Origin: Pegoplata infirma | Taxonomy: Eukaryota; Arthropoda; Insecta; Diptera; Anthomyiidae | DNA length: 64,000 nt | Direction of reading: 5' to 3' | Assembly: GCA_963921195.1 (NCBI GenBank) | Contig: OY992537.1 | Coordinates: 35,201,410-35,265,409, forward strand | Part shown: positions 1 to 13,121 of the stretch, piece after piece | Position numbering within the stretch: the first letter of the stretch is position 1 | Layout: each line of letters begins with the position of its first letter | Notes under the pieces: generated by a model | What the model was told of the DNA's origin: nothing | Databases searched by the model: none | The model's input: the letters and a program-made list of their open reading frames with translations, nothing else | Made by a program: the position numbers and the translations under genes

Positions 1-282
1 AGTTTTACTACATTTAGTCTCTAGTTTCAAACGTATATTATCCAGTTTGTGTTTAACAACTTTTTTCATTTTTGTTGGACGGTGTTATAAACGTCTGGGC
101 AAAATTTTATTCCTCTAGGCCGAAAACTTATGTGGTACAAATTTTAAAAGAAAAAATATCTTGCGATACTTCATATATAAGAGTGTTGATGTGCTGAACA
201 CGAATTTCAAAAAAACCACGGTCGAACGGCTTTCGAGATATTGCTATTTGAAATTTGCGGTTTTTTCATACGTTTAAAAATT

Positions 283-1703
283 TTAGCACACACCCCTCTT
301 CAATCAAGTTTAGGTTGTGTTAAAATGGTGACAAAATCGGGTAATGGAATTCCACTCTTCTTTATTTTGAACTTTAAAAATCGTTAACACGAAAATCCTA
401 GCTGATCCTGTTTTCGAGTTATTGCTAAATAATTACACTGTTCGACAACAAAAACCTCCCAGTAAAATATCCAACAGATTTTTATAGATTTTTCTCTCCT
501 AAATCCAAATCTACCATCCAATTTTTTCTATCTCGTACCGTTTTCGAAATATTCGCTGTTAAAAAGTAAAAAAAAAAAACAATAATTTCGCACTTTTGGG
601 GATCCACTGTAACAGATTCTTTTAAAAATATGACTTGAATTCATATAAACTGGAATTCTTGATTCCAAAACTGCATTCTAAATTTTTTTAGAATGTTTCG
701 TTTTCGAGATATTCGCGTTTTAAAAAAAAAATATTTTTTCACGAGAAAATCTCGAACACGAATATTTAAATTACAGTTTTGGAATCAGAAGGTCCAATTT
801 ATATGAAATCAAGTCCTACTTGTTGGAAGTAACATAACAGTGGACCCCAAATGTACGAAATTATTGTTTTTTTTTTACTTTTTAAAAGCGAATATCTCAA
901 AAACAGTACGTGCTAGAAAACATTGTATGGCAGATTTGGATTAAGGAGAGCAAAATCTATAAAAATCAGTTGCATATTTCACTGGAAGGTTTTGTGGTCG
1001 AACAGTGTAATTATTTAGCAACAATTCGAAAACAGGATCAGCTAGGATTTTCGTATTAACGATTTTTAAAGTTCAAAATAAAGGGATTGAAATGACATTT
1101 GACAGTCGATTTTGTTACCATTTTAACACACATAGAAAATTATTGCAGTTACTACATGTCGGTCATTTGTGTAGTAAGTAGTAGATGTTGTTTTCAACTA
1201 CAATTTCAGTTGTTTTTGTATGAAAAATCTCAAACAACTTTTTTTTGTAGTCGTTTTAAAAAATAAACACAAAAAAACCACTACATTGTAGTAACATCTG
1301 TTTTACGTAGTTGTTTTTAGTCTACAAAAGAACTTATAAATTTCTAGACATTTTTAGAAAAACGGATGTGTTGAACGAGGTGGAAGTGTCAGATGCAGCA
1401 GGAATTATTACCAAACAATTGAAACTATTTTCGACTTTTGAAATTTTTTTTTGTTAATAAAAAAAATCAGACAATTTGAGTTGCAGTAAAAATAACTGTA
1501 ATTTGGAGTTGTTTTTACCGTTTTTTATAGTTGTTAATCAATAGTTAAAAACAACAACAATTTTTGGTTCATTTTACCGTAAAATGTAGTAGATTCTCAA
1601 CATCAACAAATGTAGTTAAAACAACTGTCTTTTGTAGTGGAATCTACCGTCATAATTTTTTGAATGCACAACCTAAACTTGCTGGAAGAGGTGTGTTGAA
1701 CAC
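283..1703. mobile_element. foldback element, family ACACCCCTCTTCAAGCAAGTTT, copy 1
   Basis: The left arm 283-690 and right arm 740-1130 plus 1667-1703 are imperfect inverted copies (for example CAGGATCAGCTAGGATTTTC at about 1034 against the complement at about 394). The right arm is split by a MITE at 1131-1666. The direct motif CGTTTTCGAGATATTCG recurs within arms. No ORF. Confidence 0.68.
1131..1666. mobile_element. AACTAC-type palindromic MITE, diverged copy
   Basis: Inserted in the right arm of the foldback: CCATTTTAACACA is followed by the element, then CACAACCTAAACTTGC, implying target duplication CACA (1127-1130, 1667-1670). Ends are CATAGAAAATTAT / ATAATTTTTTGAATG. The interior is rich in GTAGTTGTTTT and its complement. 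Related to the elements at 22264-24112. Confidence 0.62.
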
Positions 1704-2000
1704 AAATATAAAAAAAAAAATACTAGAGTCGGTCAAACGGTTTTCGAGATATTGCCATTTACCAAAAAATTTCCCAAAATGTTGGTTTTTTCCTTCGTTC
1801 AAGAAATTTTTTTAAAAAAAAGTCTCAAATTTTTTTTTCATCGATCACAGTTTCAAAATTTCTAAATTTAAAATTTTAATCGAAGGGTTAAAATGAACTC
1901 AATTAATTTAGCTTAAGCTCTATGAAAGATCAAGCGAAAAAATTTTTTTGAATTTTTATTTTCAAAAACTTCTTAGACGTAGGAAACAATCGTATTTTTT

Positions 2001-2804
2001 ATACCCTACACCACTCTGTGGTACAGGGGATAATGAGTTTGTGCTGATGTTTGTAACTACCCGAAATATTGGTCCTAGAACTACCTTCAAGTATACCGAT
2101 CAACTCAGAATTACTTTTTGAGTCGATTTAGCGATGTCCGTCCTTCCGTCTGTCTGTCCATCAATCGGTTTAAGCACGATACAGGTCGCAATTTTCAATC
2201 AATTGACTTGAAATTTGAAACATAAAGCATCGTTTGGCCCAAGGACGAAGCCTATTGAATTTGGAGAAAATCGGTCCATGTTAAGACCTAGCCCCATACA
2301 AACGCGCCCTTTGGATTCGGCTTAAATGACTGTAATAACCGTATTATAATAGATATTGCTTTTAAATTTTGCAAGTAATCAAATTTTATATGCACGAATC
2401 ACCATTCTAAATTTCAAAGGAATCGGCTTAATCCTTCTGGTAGTCCCCATACAAACCACCCTCTCGATATTCACATAATTCAATCAAAATCCATAAAAAT
2501 GGAAATATTTGATAACAATTTTTTTTATAGGTGTTAAACGTGTACTATAGTAACCTCATCAAATCGGAATATAATTGCACCATTTTTGAACTTAGTCCCC
2601 CATATAAAAATTTCGACCGATATTCAGTTAAATCGGTCTATTTACAAAAAAAATAAACCAATTCCACTAATATTTGATCTGTGTGTGTTTTCTACACTAA
2701 ATAAATATCTAACAAAAGACAGATCCAATCGGTCCATGTTTGGACTTGGGACCCATTTTCCGGAAAACACTGGTGGTCTTGACCGACTATAACTTTCATA
2801 CTTG
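2001..2804 (+). mobile_element. mini-me-like repeat (type A), complete copy
   Basis: Begins ATACCCTACACCACTCTGTGG and ends GGTCTTGACCGACTATAACTTTCATACTTG. It contains a CCGTCCTTCCGTCTGTCTGTCC tract (a (GTCY)n microsatellite, 2140s-2160) and repeated CCCATACAAA blocks. Mini-me elements of Diptera are defined by such (GTCY)n and TA-rich cores and are now usually grouped with Helentron-type elements. No ORF. Confidence 0.7.
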
Positions 2805-2814
2805 TTTTTTTTTT

Positions 2815-3480
2815 TGACAAATGCTTAAGAACTGTGTAAATTTCAATATGAAAATTGTTTTGGAATTTGAGAATTTTTCTATGAAATAAGTTACTTTGAA
2901 TCTGAAAATTTTTTTAATGTTAGAATCTGTAAATTTGTCTGTGGAAAAAATGTTTTAGAATCTGCCAATTTTTCTATTGGAAAAAAATTGAATCTGTAAA
3001 TTTTTGTATAGAAACTGAATCTAAGAATTGTTTATTAAAAAAATTTCTTGAAATCTGAGAATGCTCAGAATGTAAGAATTTTTCTTTAGGTAAAGTGTCC
3101 CAGAACAAAAATATTTCAGCAGGAAAGAAAATGTCTCGGTTTTTTTTCTATACATAATAGTTTTTCTATTTGTATATAAAAAATTTGTTTTAGAATCTAT
3201 CCATTTTTCGATAGGATCTGTTATTTCTTCTATTGAATCTGAATCTAAGAATTAATTTTTTTAGAATCTAACCATTTTTCCTAGAATCTGATAAAGTTTC
3301 TACAGCATTAATGTTCCAGAATCTAAGAGTTTTTCTTAAGGAAAAGTGTTCCAGAACTGAAAATATTTCTGTAGAAAAGAAAATGCCTCCGAATTTAAAA
3401 TTTTTTCTATACGAAAAATTTTTCAGAACATTAGAAAAATGTACTGGGAAATCAAAAATGTCTCCGAACATCACTGTTGC
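2815..3480 (+). repeat. degenerate members of the 35-bp family (AGAATCTGAGAATTTTTCTATAGG)
   Basis: Repeated AATCTGAGAATTTTTCTAT-type segments at roughly 30-60 bp spacing, much more diverged than the array at 5155. Small ORFs on both strands here (3268-3493) are by-products. Confidence 0.65.
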
Positions 3481-3499
3481 CAACTATTTTTAACCAAAA

Positions 3500-3965
3500 A
3501 CCTCTAAATTTCACGAAAAAAGCGCTAGAAACCGCCAAAAATTAATTTAGCGGGGAAAATTTAAAATTTTCCCGCTAAATTACAAAAAAAAGCGCTGAAA
3601 ACTGAAAAACTTGGCATTTTTGATTGACAAAAAAGAAAAATTTGAAAAAAAAACCTCCAAATTATTTTTTCTACAAAAATTTACTTTTCATTAAAAACGC
3701 TCAAGAAACGGTCGAAAAAATTTTAGCGGGAAAATACAAAATTCTCCCGCTAAATTACAAAAAAAGCGCTAAAATTCGATAAACTTGGCGTTTTCGATTG
3801 AAAAAAAAAGAAAAAATTGAAAAAACCTCTAAATTTGTTCCACTAAATCCACATAAAAAGCGCTAGATTTTCCCGCTAAAGCACCGTTCCCGCTAAAACC
3901 AATTTTCCCCCGCTAAATCCAAACAAAAAGCGCTAGATTTAGAGGGAAAACCTCCAACTTGGCAA
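3500..3965 (+). repeat. short palindromic repeats around AGCGGGAAAAT / ATTTTCCCGCT
   Basis: At least three clusters of TTTAGCGGGGAAAAT...ATTTTCCCGCTAAATTACAAAA with intervening AAAAAGCGCT. The whole block is flanked by GTTGCCAA (3477) and TTGGCAAC (3958), suggesting a small inverted-end element. Confidence 0.5.
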
Positions 3966-4079
3966 CAGTGCCGAACATAAGAAAAATGTACCGAAAAATT
4001 AAAAATGTCCCGGAATCTGAGAAATTTTCTATAGGAAATATGACTTAGAATCTCTTTCATATGATTATTCACAAGCGCC

Positions 4080-5154
4080 TAAATGTATGCATCAGTTTAG
4101 TCACTTGCATAAAAATTGTACCTTTACAGAACTATAACATTACATTCGAAGTATAAAGAACAACTGTACAACAAACAAAGAATTTTGCCATTAATTTTTA
4201 ATATCACCAGTTTTATTTTTAATTGGAAGCTTTAACTTTAAAAAGTTTCTGTACTTGCTAAATTTATACAAATTACACCTTAATTTTATTTGCTTAATAA
4301 GTTCCTTGTTTTTAATCAAAAAAATTATGAAGATATGGTCCTTCGAGACAATAGAATTTGAAACAAAAATGGTTCTTCAAACTTTTTACAAATAATTTCA
4401 AATTTAAATAATTTTTTTGTAAACAATGGTTATCAAAATGTATAAAGTTTATAAAAAAAATTAAAATTTTTGATTTTAAACATAAATATATTGATCAAAC
4501 TACTTTAATTTGGAGTAAAATGATCAAATAAAATTAAAATATAATAATTCGCTCATTAAAAATAATTTGTTTACCTTTATTTAAGCTTTAGAGCTTTCTA
4601 AGAAAAAATTTTTAAATATTTGTTAAGGTTTGAAGAATGTTTTCACAGATTTTTAAAATAAATCTTGAAAATTTACAAGTGTAAACGTTTTAATAATTTT
4701 GTTCTGTATATTAAATAATATTTTATATTTATATATATATTTTTTTAATTGTTTATAATTTATCACCAATATTTGTTTTTTAATATTTTCAAATTTTATT
4801 GTTTAATATTGTTCTCTTGAAAGAATCTTTTTTATTATTAATTAATCCTCTTATTGCAGGTTGTTTTTAATAATTTTAATTTTTTTAATTTTACTCGGTA
4901 TTAGTTTATACAAAAAACAAGTGTCTTATATATTTTTTTTCCAAACCAAGAACAAAGATTTTTTTATATTATTTTATAATTTTACTTTATATTATTAATA
5001 TTGATATTTAACATTGAGCGTGATTATATTATTTCATTCATTATATTTTTTTTTTTTTACTAAATTATACATGCAATCCATTATTATTTTTCTTAAATAA
5101 ATATTTACCAAAATTTTTAATTTGTAAATGAACAAGAAAAGGAGTTTTATTTTA
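4080..5154. other. plain AT-rich sequence, no feature seen
   Basis: Non-repetitive, very AT-rich (4900-5110 almost only A/T). One copy of the CGAAGGACCAT motif is at 4335-4350 in reverse orientation. Confidence 0.5.
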
Positions 5155-7784
5155 TTTAGAATCTGACATTTTTTCTATGGAAAAATTTTTAGATTCGAAG
5201 AATTTTTTTTATAGAAAAATTCTTAGGTTCTGAAATATTTTTTCTATAAAAAAATTCTCAGATTTTAAGACATTTTTCCTATAGAAAAATTCTCAGATTT
5301 TGATACATTTTTTCTCAGATTCTGAGACATTTTTCCTATAGAAAAATTCTCAGATCCTGAGACAATTTTTCCAAAGAAAAATTCTCAGACTCTTAAGACA
5401 TTTTTCATTTAGAAAAACTTACAGATTCTAAGAAATTTTTCCTATGGAAACATTCTCAGGTTCTAAAATATTTTTCCTATAGAAAAATTCTCAGATTCTG
5501 AAACATTTTTCAAACAGAAAAATTTTTAGATTCTAAAACATTTTTCTTTCCTACAGAAAAATTCTCATACTCTAAAACATTTTTCCTATAGAAAAATTCT
5601 CAGATTCTAGAAATTTTTTCTATAGAAAAATTCTCAGATTTTGAGACATTTTTCATATAGACAAATTCTCAAATTCTGAGACATTTTTCCTATAGAAAAA
5701 TTTTCAGATTCTAACAATAAGAAATTTTTCCTATGAAAAGTATTTAGATTATGATATAATTTTCCAATAGAAAAATTCTCAGATTCTGAAATATTTTTTC
5801 TATAAAAAAATTCTCAGATCATGAGACATTTTTTATATACACAAATTCTCAGATTTTGAGACTTTCATATAGAAAAATTCTCAGATTCAAAGATATTTTC
5901 CTATAGAAAAATTATCAAATTCTGAGACATTTTTTCTATAGAAAAATTCTCAGATTCTGAGACATTTTTTCTATAGAAAAATTTTTAGATTCTGAGACAT
6001 TTTTTTATAGAAAAATTCTCAGATTCTAAAACATTTTTCCTATAGAAAAATTCTCAGATTCTGCGACATTTTTTCTATAGAAAAATTTTCAGATTCTAAG
6101 ACATTTTTTCTATAGAAAAATTCTCAGATTCTGGGGCATTTTGTCTATAAAAAATTCTCAGATTCTGAGACATTTTGTCTATAGAAAATTCCACAGATTC
6201 TGAGACATTTTTTCTATTGAAAAATTCTAAGATTCTGAGGCATTTTTTCTACAGAAAAATTCTCAGAATGTCTGAGACATTTTTTCGATTGAAAAATTAT
6301 CAAATTCTTAGACATTTTTTCTCCAGAAAAATTCTCAGATTCTGAGAAATTTTTCATATAGAAAAATTCTCTGATTCGGAAACATTTTTTCTATAGAAAA
6401 ATTCTCAGATTCTGAAACATTTTTTCTATAGAAAAATTTTAAGATTCTGAGATATATTTTCTAAATAGAAAAATTCTCAGATTCTGAAAGACATTTTTCC
6501 TATAGAAAAATTTGTAGGTTCTGAGACATTTTTTCTAAATAGAAAAATTCTCAGATTCTGAAAAAGAAATTTTTCCTTTAAAAAAAATCCTCAGATTCTG
6601 AAGTATTTTTTCTATAAAAAAATTCTCAGATCCTGAGACATTTTTTATATAGACAAATTCTCAGATTCTGAGACATTTTTTCTATAGAAAAATTCTCAGA
6701 TTCTGAGACATTTTTTCTACAGTAAAATTCATAGATTCTGAGACATTTTTTCTACAGAAAAATTCATAGATTCTGAGACATTTTTTCTGTAGAAAAATTC
6801 TCAGATTCTGAGACATTTTTTCTATAGAAAAATTCTCAGATTCTGAGACATTTTTCCTATAGAAAAACTTTCAGATTCTGAGACATTTTTTCTATAGAAA
6901 AATTCTCAGATTCTGAAACATTGCCTATAGAAAAATTCCCAGATTCTGAAACATTTTTCCTATAAAAAATTCTCAGATTCTGAGACATTTTTCCTGTAGA
7001 AACATTCTCAGATTCTAAAACATTTTTCTTATGGAAAAATTCTCAGATTCTGATAATGAGACATTTTTCCTATTGAAAAGTTCTTAGATTCTGATATAAT
7101 TTTCCAATAGAAAATTTCTCAGATTCTGAAATATTTTTTCTATAAAAAATTCTCAGATCCTAAGACATGTTTTATATAGACAAATTCTCAGATTTTGAGA
7201 GATTTTCATAAAGAAAAATTCTCTGATTCTGAGACATTATTCCTATTGAAAATTTCTCAGATTTTGATATAATTTTCCAATAGAAAAATTCTCAGATTCT
7301 GAGATATTTTTTCTATAGAAAAATTCTCAGATTCTAAAACATTTTTCTTTAAGAAAAATTTTCGGATTCTGAAACATTTTTCCTATCGAAAAATTCTCAG
7401 ATTCTGAGACATTTTTCATATAGAAAAATTCTCAGATTCTAAAACATTTTTCCTATAGAAAAATTCTCAGATTCTGAGACATTTTTTCTATAGAAAAATT
7501 TTCAGATTCTGAGACATTTTTTCTATAGAAAAATTCTCATATTCTGAGACATTTTTCCTATCGAAAAATTCTCAGATTCTAAAACATTTTTCCTATAGAA
7601 AAATTCTCAGATTCTGAGACATTTTTTCTATAGAAAAATTCTCAGATTCTGAGACATTTTTTCTGTAGAAAAATTCACAGATTCTGAGACATTTTTACTA
7701 AAGAAAAATGTTCAAATTCTGAGTGATTTTTTCTATTTTCTCAGATTTTGATATATTTTTCCTATAGAAAAATTCCTAGATTCT
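5155..7784 (+). repeat. 2.6 kb minisatellite, unit about 35 bp, of two palindromes
   Basis: About 70-75 tandem units. The consensus joins TCAGATTCTGA and CATTTTTTCTATAGAAAAATT. Both halves are inverted repeats centred on one T and on CTATAG. Units vary in length and sequence, with higher-order similarity (a block near 5730-5960 resembles 7060-7200). The array resumes after a MITE at 8050-8157. Confidence 0.9.
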
Positions 7785-8049
7785 AGTCGCTGTTCCAAAA
7801 AAAAAGTAATTCACATAAAAAATGTGAAAATGAAAATTTCCGAATTTTTTTGGTGTTCTAGATTTCACATCCGAAATTTTTTTCGTGAAAGTAAAACGAA
7901 TGCGCTTTTTTTCTTATAATTTTTTTAATTTTATTTATTTAATTTCAACTTCAAATGAAAACATGATCAACAAAACACTAAACTTGATTTCATGTGATTC
8001 GGAAATTTTCATGTGAATTGAAAAGTTTTGAAAGACAGAACAGAGGTCT
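7785..8049. mobile_element. AGGCCACTGTCC MITE, copy 1, inside the 35-bp array
   Basis: 265 bp between AGTCGCTGTTCC and GAACAGAGGTCT, with sub-terminal AAGTAATTCACAT ... ATGTGAATTG inverted similarity. It splits the minisatellite. Confidence 0.68.
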
Positions 8050-8637
8050 CTGATATATTTTTCCTATAGCAAATTTCTCAGATTCAGAGATATTTTTCCT
8101 ATAGAAAAATTATCCAATTCGAAAAATTTTTTCTATTGAAAAATTCTCAGTTCTTATATCTTTTTCCAAACCCACTGAAATGGGAACATATACCATAAAT
8201 CTCCTCCCATCCTTCTACTTTTTTTGTAAATTTATTTATGGTTTTTAAGGAAATTGAAACTTTTTTAATTTATGTTGTGGACAGCAAGCCTTCCAAAGCA
8301 CTATTTTCCGTTATAAAAATATTGCTATTGTTGGCCATAATGTTCTATTTAACAAAAAAAAAAAACAATTTTGGAAAGACACATTCGATCATTTCGAATT
8401 ACCTATTCGAACTCTAACAACTGTCCCCATTGCTGTATCTTTATTATTTATTATCTTTAATTTTTCCTAAAGAACAATTTTCAGATTCTGAGATATATTT
8501 CTAATAAATAATTCTTTTAGTCTGAGACATGAAAAATATTTAAACAAATTCTCAGAACCTAAAAATGTTTCTTTTAAATTGTAAAGTCATTGTCAAAAAC
8601 TTTTTGGGAATCACTAAACCAGTTGTAACTCCCAAGA

Positions 8638-9740
8638 CACACCCCTCTTCAAGCAAGTTTATGTTGTGTTAAAATGGTTACAAAATTGGCTAATGACGTT
8701 TCACTCCTCTATATTTTGAACTTAAAAAATCGTCAACAAGAAAATCATAACTGATCCTGTTTTCAAGTTATTGCTAAGTAATTACAATATTTGACGACAA
8801 AAACCTCCCAGTAAAATATCCAAATGTTTCATATAGATTTTGCTTTCCGAAATCCAAATCTGCCATCCATTTTTTTAGCACGTACCGTTTTTGAGATATT
8901 CGCTTTTAAAAAGTCAAAAAACCAATAATTAAGCTCTTTTGGGGGTCCACAAATACACACAAAAAAATGTTTTTCCATGAACGATTTTCATAGTATTTAT
9001 GAGCAAATTCATACAATTTATTAACTTTTTCATAATATTTATAAACTTTTTCATAGTATTTATGAAAAATGTTAAAAATTCTTAAATTTCACATATTATG
9101 ATTTATTCATAAATACTATGAAAAAGTTTATAAATATTATGAAAAAGTTAATAAATTGTATGAATTTGTTCATAAATACTATGAAAATCGTTCATGGAAA
9201 AAAAAATTTTTATGTGTATGTTGTTTCCAACAGATAGGACTTGATTTCATACAAATTGGAACACCTGTTTCCAAAACTGCAATCCAAATTTTTCTAGCAT
9301 ACTCCGTTTTTGATATATTCGCGTTCAATATTTTAGCGGGGAAAATTTTTCAAACGCGAATATCTCGAAAACAGAACATGCTAGAAAAAATTGGAATGCA
9401 GTTTTGAAATCAGGAGGTCCATTTTATATGAAATTAAATTATATTTTTGGAAGAATCTGTAACAATGAACCACCAAAAAGGCGAAATTATTGGATTTTTG
9501 ACTTTTTAACAGAGAATTTTGCAGATTTTTATTCAGGAGAGCAAAATCTATAAGAATCAGCTGTATATTTCACTGGGAGGTTTTTGTTGACCAACAGTGT
9601 AATTATTTAGCAAAACAAGATCAGCTAGGATTTTCATGCTAAGGATTTTTAAAGTACAAAATATAGAATGAAATCAAAGACATGAAATGCCATTAGCAGA
9701 TTTTGTCACCATTTTAACACATCCTAAACTTGCTTGAAGA
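8638..9740. mobile_element. foldback element, family ACACCCCTCTTCAAGCAAGTTT, copy 2
   Basis: The left arm 8638-8950 and right arm 9220-9740 are inverted and match copy 1 (283-1703). The centre is occupied by a separate palindromic MITE, 8954-9218. Confidence 0.65.
8954..9218. mobile_element. TACACACAAAA palindromic MITE, copy 1
   Basis: 265 bp, a near-perfect hairpin: ends TACACACAAAAAAATG and TTTTTATGTGTA, with arms built of TTCATAGTATTTATGA and ACTTTTTCATAATATTTATA and their complements. The turn is near 9085. Confidence 0.78.
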
Positions 9741-9748
9741 AGGGTGTG

Positions 9749-11710
9749 AAGGGAAGTCTTCAAACCATTATAAACCGATTTGAGACGATTTTAAGGTTGG
9801 AGTGTCTCGGCTTATCGGCAGAGACATATTTTTTAACATTTGTGGATATAATCTGCCAACAAAAGTTTTGCAGCTGTTGATTGACGACCCAATTGTGAAT
9901 AAGCTCTTAATTTACAGTTTATTTTTTCTAAATTTATGTTATTAACAGTACGTAATTAACATAACCTCATTCTGAGGTATATTAGATAATGCCTAAAAGT
10001 AGGCAATGATTTTTTTATATTATAATTTTTATGTTAAAAAGTCCCTAATATGTGGGACATTTCAGTGAAATGATTTCACTAAAAAAAGCAAATTTAAATT
10101 CAAATCAAATCACATAAATTTTCTTTAAAAAATTTACATATGTTTTTATTATTAGCTTTTTATAACTAATAATGTGGCCTTAATTTATTTTTTGCAAATT
10201 TATGTTTCATACAAGAATTTTTGTACCTTATTCAAAGATGTAAAATATAAATTATAAATTTATTGAGAGTAAAAATTTATTGCAATGCTCATTTAAACCT
10301 AAACATGCTTAAATAATAATAAAAAATAATTATTTAAACAAAAGTATTTAAATAAAATTTAAACAAAAAATTTTATAAATATAATAAAATTTTCATATAT
10401 CAAAAATCTATTCATTTATACATTTATGTATAATGTAAAAAAAACATTAATAATAGTAAATAATAATACTTCTATAAATTATAATTAATAAAGATAATAA
10501 AATAAAATATATTCAAAATGATTTTTTAATGAGTACTATAAAAAAGGTAAGTAAAACTTATTTGAAAATAAAAAATAAAAAAAATATATTAAATTAAACA
10601 AGTAAAAAAGTTAAATTCGGGCTTGCGTTAGAAAGGTCTTTGGAAAATCTATCCACGTGTGCTAAGATCGTGTCCAAACATGCAGAACTTTTCGTCATAT
10701 TGAGTAAAATACCAAAATTTTAGGACATTTTTGTTAATAAGTCGAAGAATTTTAACTTCTTTGGCCCGTTGTTATCACCACAAGATAGGTATTTTTAATA
10801 CCTTTAATCTGATACCACCCGAGTAAAAATTTTTATATGATGCAATATATATTGATATATGACACAATATATATTAATACGCAATTTGATCCGAATAATG
10901 GTGGATGTTTTTGCATTAATAAAGATCAACTTGTATAAAATATGATTTGATTTCATCCGAGTTTTGACCAGACATTGCCTTATATTGGTGGATCTAATTA
11001 GATCTCATTGCACAAAAACATATAAAATCCTGGTGTTTTTTGGTTGGGGTTGAGATACACCACAGGTCAACGATACATTCACCAAACATATACTTTTCAA
11101 AAAAAAAAATGCTTGGGTACGCTTCGAACCAGATAGGTGATATACATAACCCTAACAAGGAAATGTTTAGGAACATTTTGAAAAGTTTCTTATACTTTGC
11201 CTAAAAACCTTAGAAAATTGTTGGTTAATTGGAAACATATATAGTTTTATATGGAACAGAATAAGCTACATATATATAATGTTATGTTAAATTATACAGA
11301 AAAACAAATTTTGTATTGACCCTCATATAATTTTATATAATTATATCAACCGTACACCTTTTAATCCGAATCATGATTAAATTATATATTACTACATATG
11401 ACTTCCTTTAAAAAAATGTAGAAAATATCGCAGGGATGTATAATCATATATAATTTATTATGTTTGTATCAAGTTATATATTATAATATATGTCTATTTT
11501 TACTCGGGCACACATGCCTATATTAATTTTGTTTAAATAGGCGTAAATCTTAAAAAACTGAAAATGGTCAATTTCCCCCCATACAAATCGACCCCCCTAA
11601 AAATGAGTTTGGGCCGCTAAAAAAAAATACGTGTCGAATTAATTTTCGTTCTTAACAACATATCCAAATTTCATGAAGATCGGAGGGTGACACCAGGGAG
11701 ACTTCCCTTG
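9749..11710. mobile_element. AAGGGAAGTCT-ended foldback, carrying a nested MITE
   Basis: The ends AAGGGAAGTCTTC (9749) and GAGACTTCCCTT (ending 11710) are inverted. The segment 10640-10817 plus 11509-11700 matches the intact interior at 19613-19890 and 20119-20221, so the MITE at 10818-11508 is a clear insertion. It may be composite, since 9960-10600 is unmatched AT-rich sequence. Confidence 0.5.
10818..11508. mobile_element. CCCGAGTAAAAAT MITE, copy 1
   Basis: Ends CCCGAGTAAAAATTT / ATTTTTACTCGGG. The flanks GATACCA and CACACATGCC compare with the empty GATACCAAATATGCC at 19807, giving a probable 3-bp duplication. The interior is rich in ATATAT-type palindromes (AATATATATT). Confidence 0.7.
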
Positions 11711-13121
11711 TAAGTACCTAAAATCGCGATTAATTCGCGGTAAAAGAAAATTTTCACAATTTTCTATAACTTATTTAGGCAATGCGCGTTGGTATTACTG
11801 AAAAAAATCACGGAAAATCGTATCATTGTACCAGTAGTTTAAAAAAAAATCGGTAATGCTTTTTTATAACAAGAAAATTTAATATGGTCCAAGAAATCTA
11901 TAATCATCAAAATTTTTTAACCCGCCTCTGATTTTATGATGACACATCAAGTGGACTTTCATTTAAAAAAAAATTCACCCGATTTCGTGTAAAGCCTTGG
12001 ATGTGCCAGATCAAAATAGGTTTAGATAAAATCATCGCGCTTTCCGCTCTGAATGGCTTAACGTAAAAGGTCAAGAAGCAAATCAGTTCTACTCGTTAAG
12101 GCACGTCTTTTGGTGTATTAAAATGAACATGATGCATTAATTGCTACTGAAAAAAATAGGAAACAGATTTGCAAATTTCGCACAATTTTCAAAAATGCCA
12201 TAAAATTTTTGAAATTTATTTTTTATAAACCCGCCAGTAATTTTTTTATGTAAACTCACAAAAAACTCTGTTTACGCAAGGGTCCACCAAATTTCGAATA
12301 AAACCGCGAATGTGCCTCGCGAAAAACTGGTATTTTAAAAAAATTACGTTTATTCTTTCGAACTTTGATCTGCTGAAACTCCTTTACTATTCGTGGCACA
12401 TTAACGGGATTAATTCCAAAATGTTAAGAATTACAACAGCTACCAACTCTAGTTCAACTTTTTTTATTCTATAGAGAGGCTGAAATCCCTGATCAAAAAA
12501 CCTCGAAAATTTTAAAACTCTTAATTTTTGGTTTCAAAACTTAACCGTCTTGAAACTTCTTACCAAGCGATGAAGAATTTATCAAACCAACCCCAGGAAA
12601 ATTTTTTGGAACAAATTCCTATTACAATAGATTCTTGAATATATTCTACGGTAATCACAACAAAATTTTCTATGTAAAAGTATTTTTCAAAAAAACTACT
12701 GCTCTAAAAAACGATTGCTTTCGGGACAATTTCAAACAAAAATCATTGATTCTGGAATGTTAAGTAGAACCGGTTGCAAGGTAATATGATGTGTTCTGGA
12801 ACCGATTATTTGGAACAGAAAATTTTGCTGGGAACATTAAAATAATCTCTTATATGTACTGACTTTGTGTTATGCCGGAAAAGATTAAAATATAAGTAAA
12901 CTTAAAAAAAAGCAAAAGGTAAAAACTATGGATTATTTCAAGCCATTTTCATCGATTTTTCAACTTTAACCCTCTGTAACTTTTACGGATAAAGTGGGAT
13001 AATACTTAAACATTGCTCAGTGATGGTTCAAGGTCTTGTTTACACAACTGCATTTACATAAAAAAAATTTCTAAATTCCAAAAACTGCCGGTTTTTTTAA
13101 ACATTTATTTCTGTTTCACTG
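11711..13121. other. unassigned sequence with two diverged direct repeats
   Basis: CTACTGAAAAAAAT-like and AACCCGCC-like blocks at about 11790-12000 recur at about 12140-12330 (period 310-350), suggesting old satellite monomers. Nothing coding. Confidence 0.35.

Noticed and set aside
5155..7784. CRISPR-like array
   Set aside because: Units adjoin without unique spacers, vary in sequence, and the genome is eukaryotic; it is a minisatellite.
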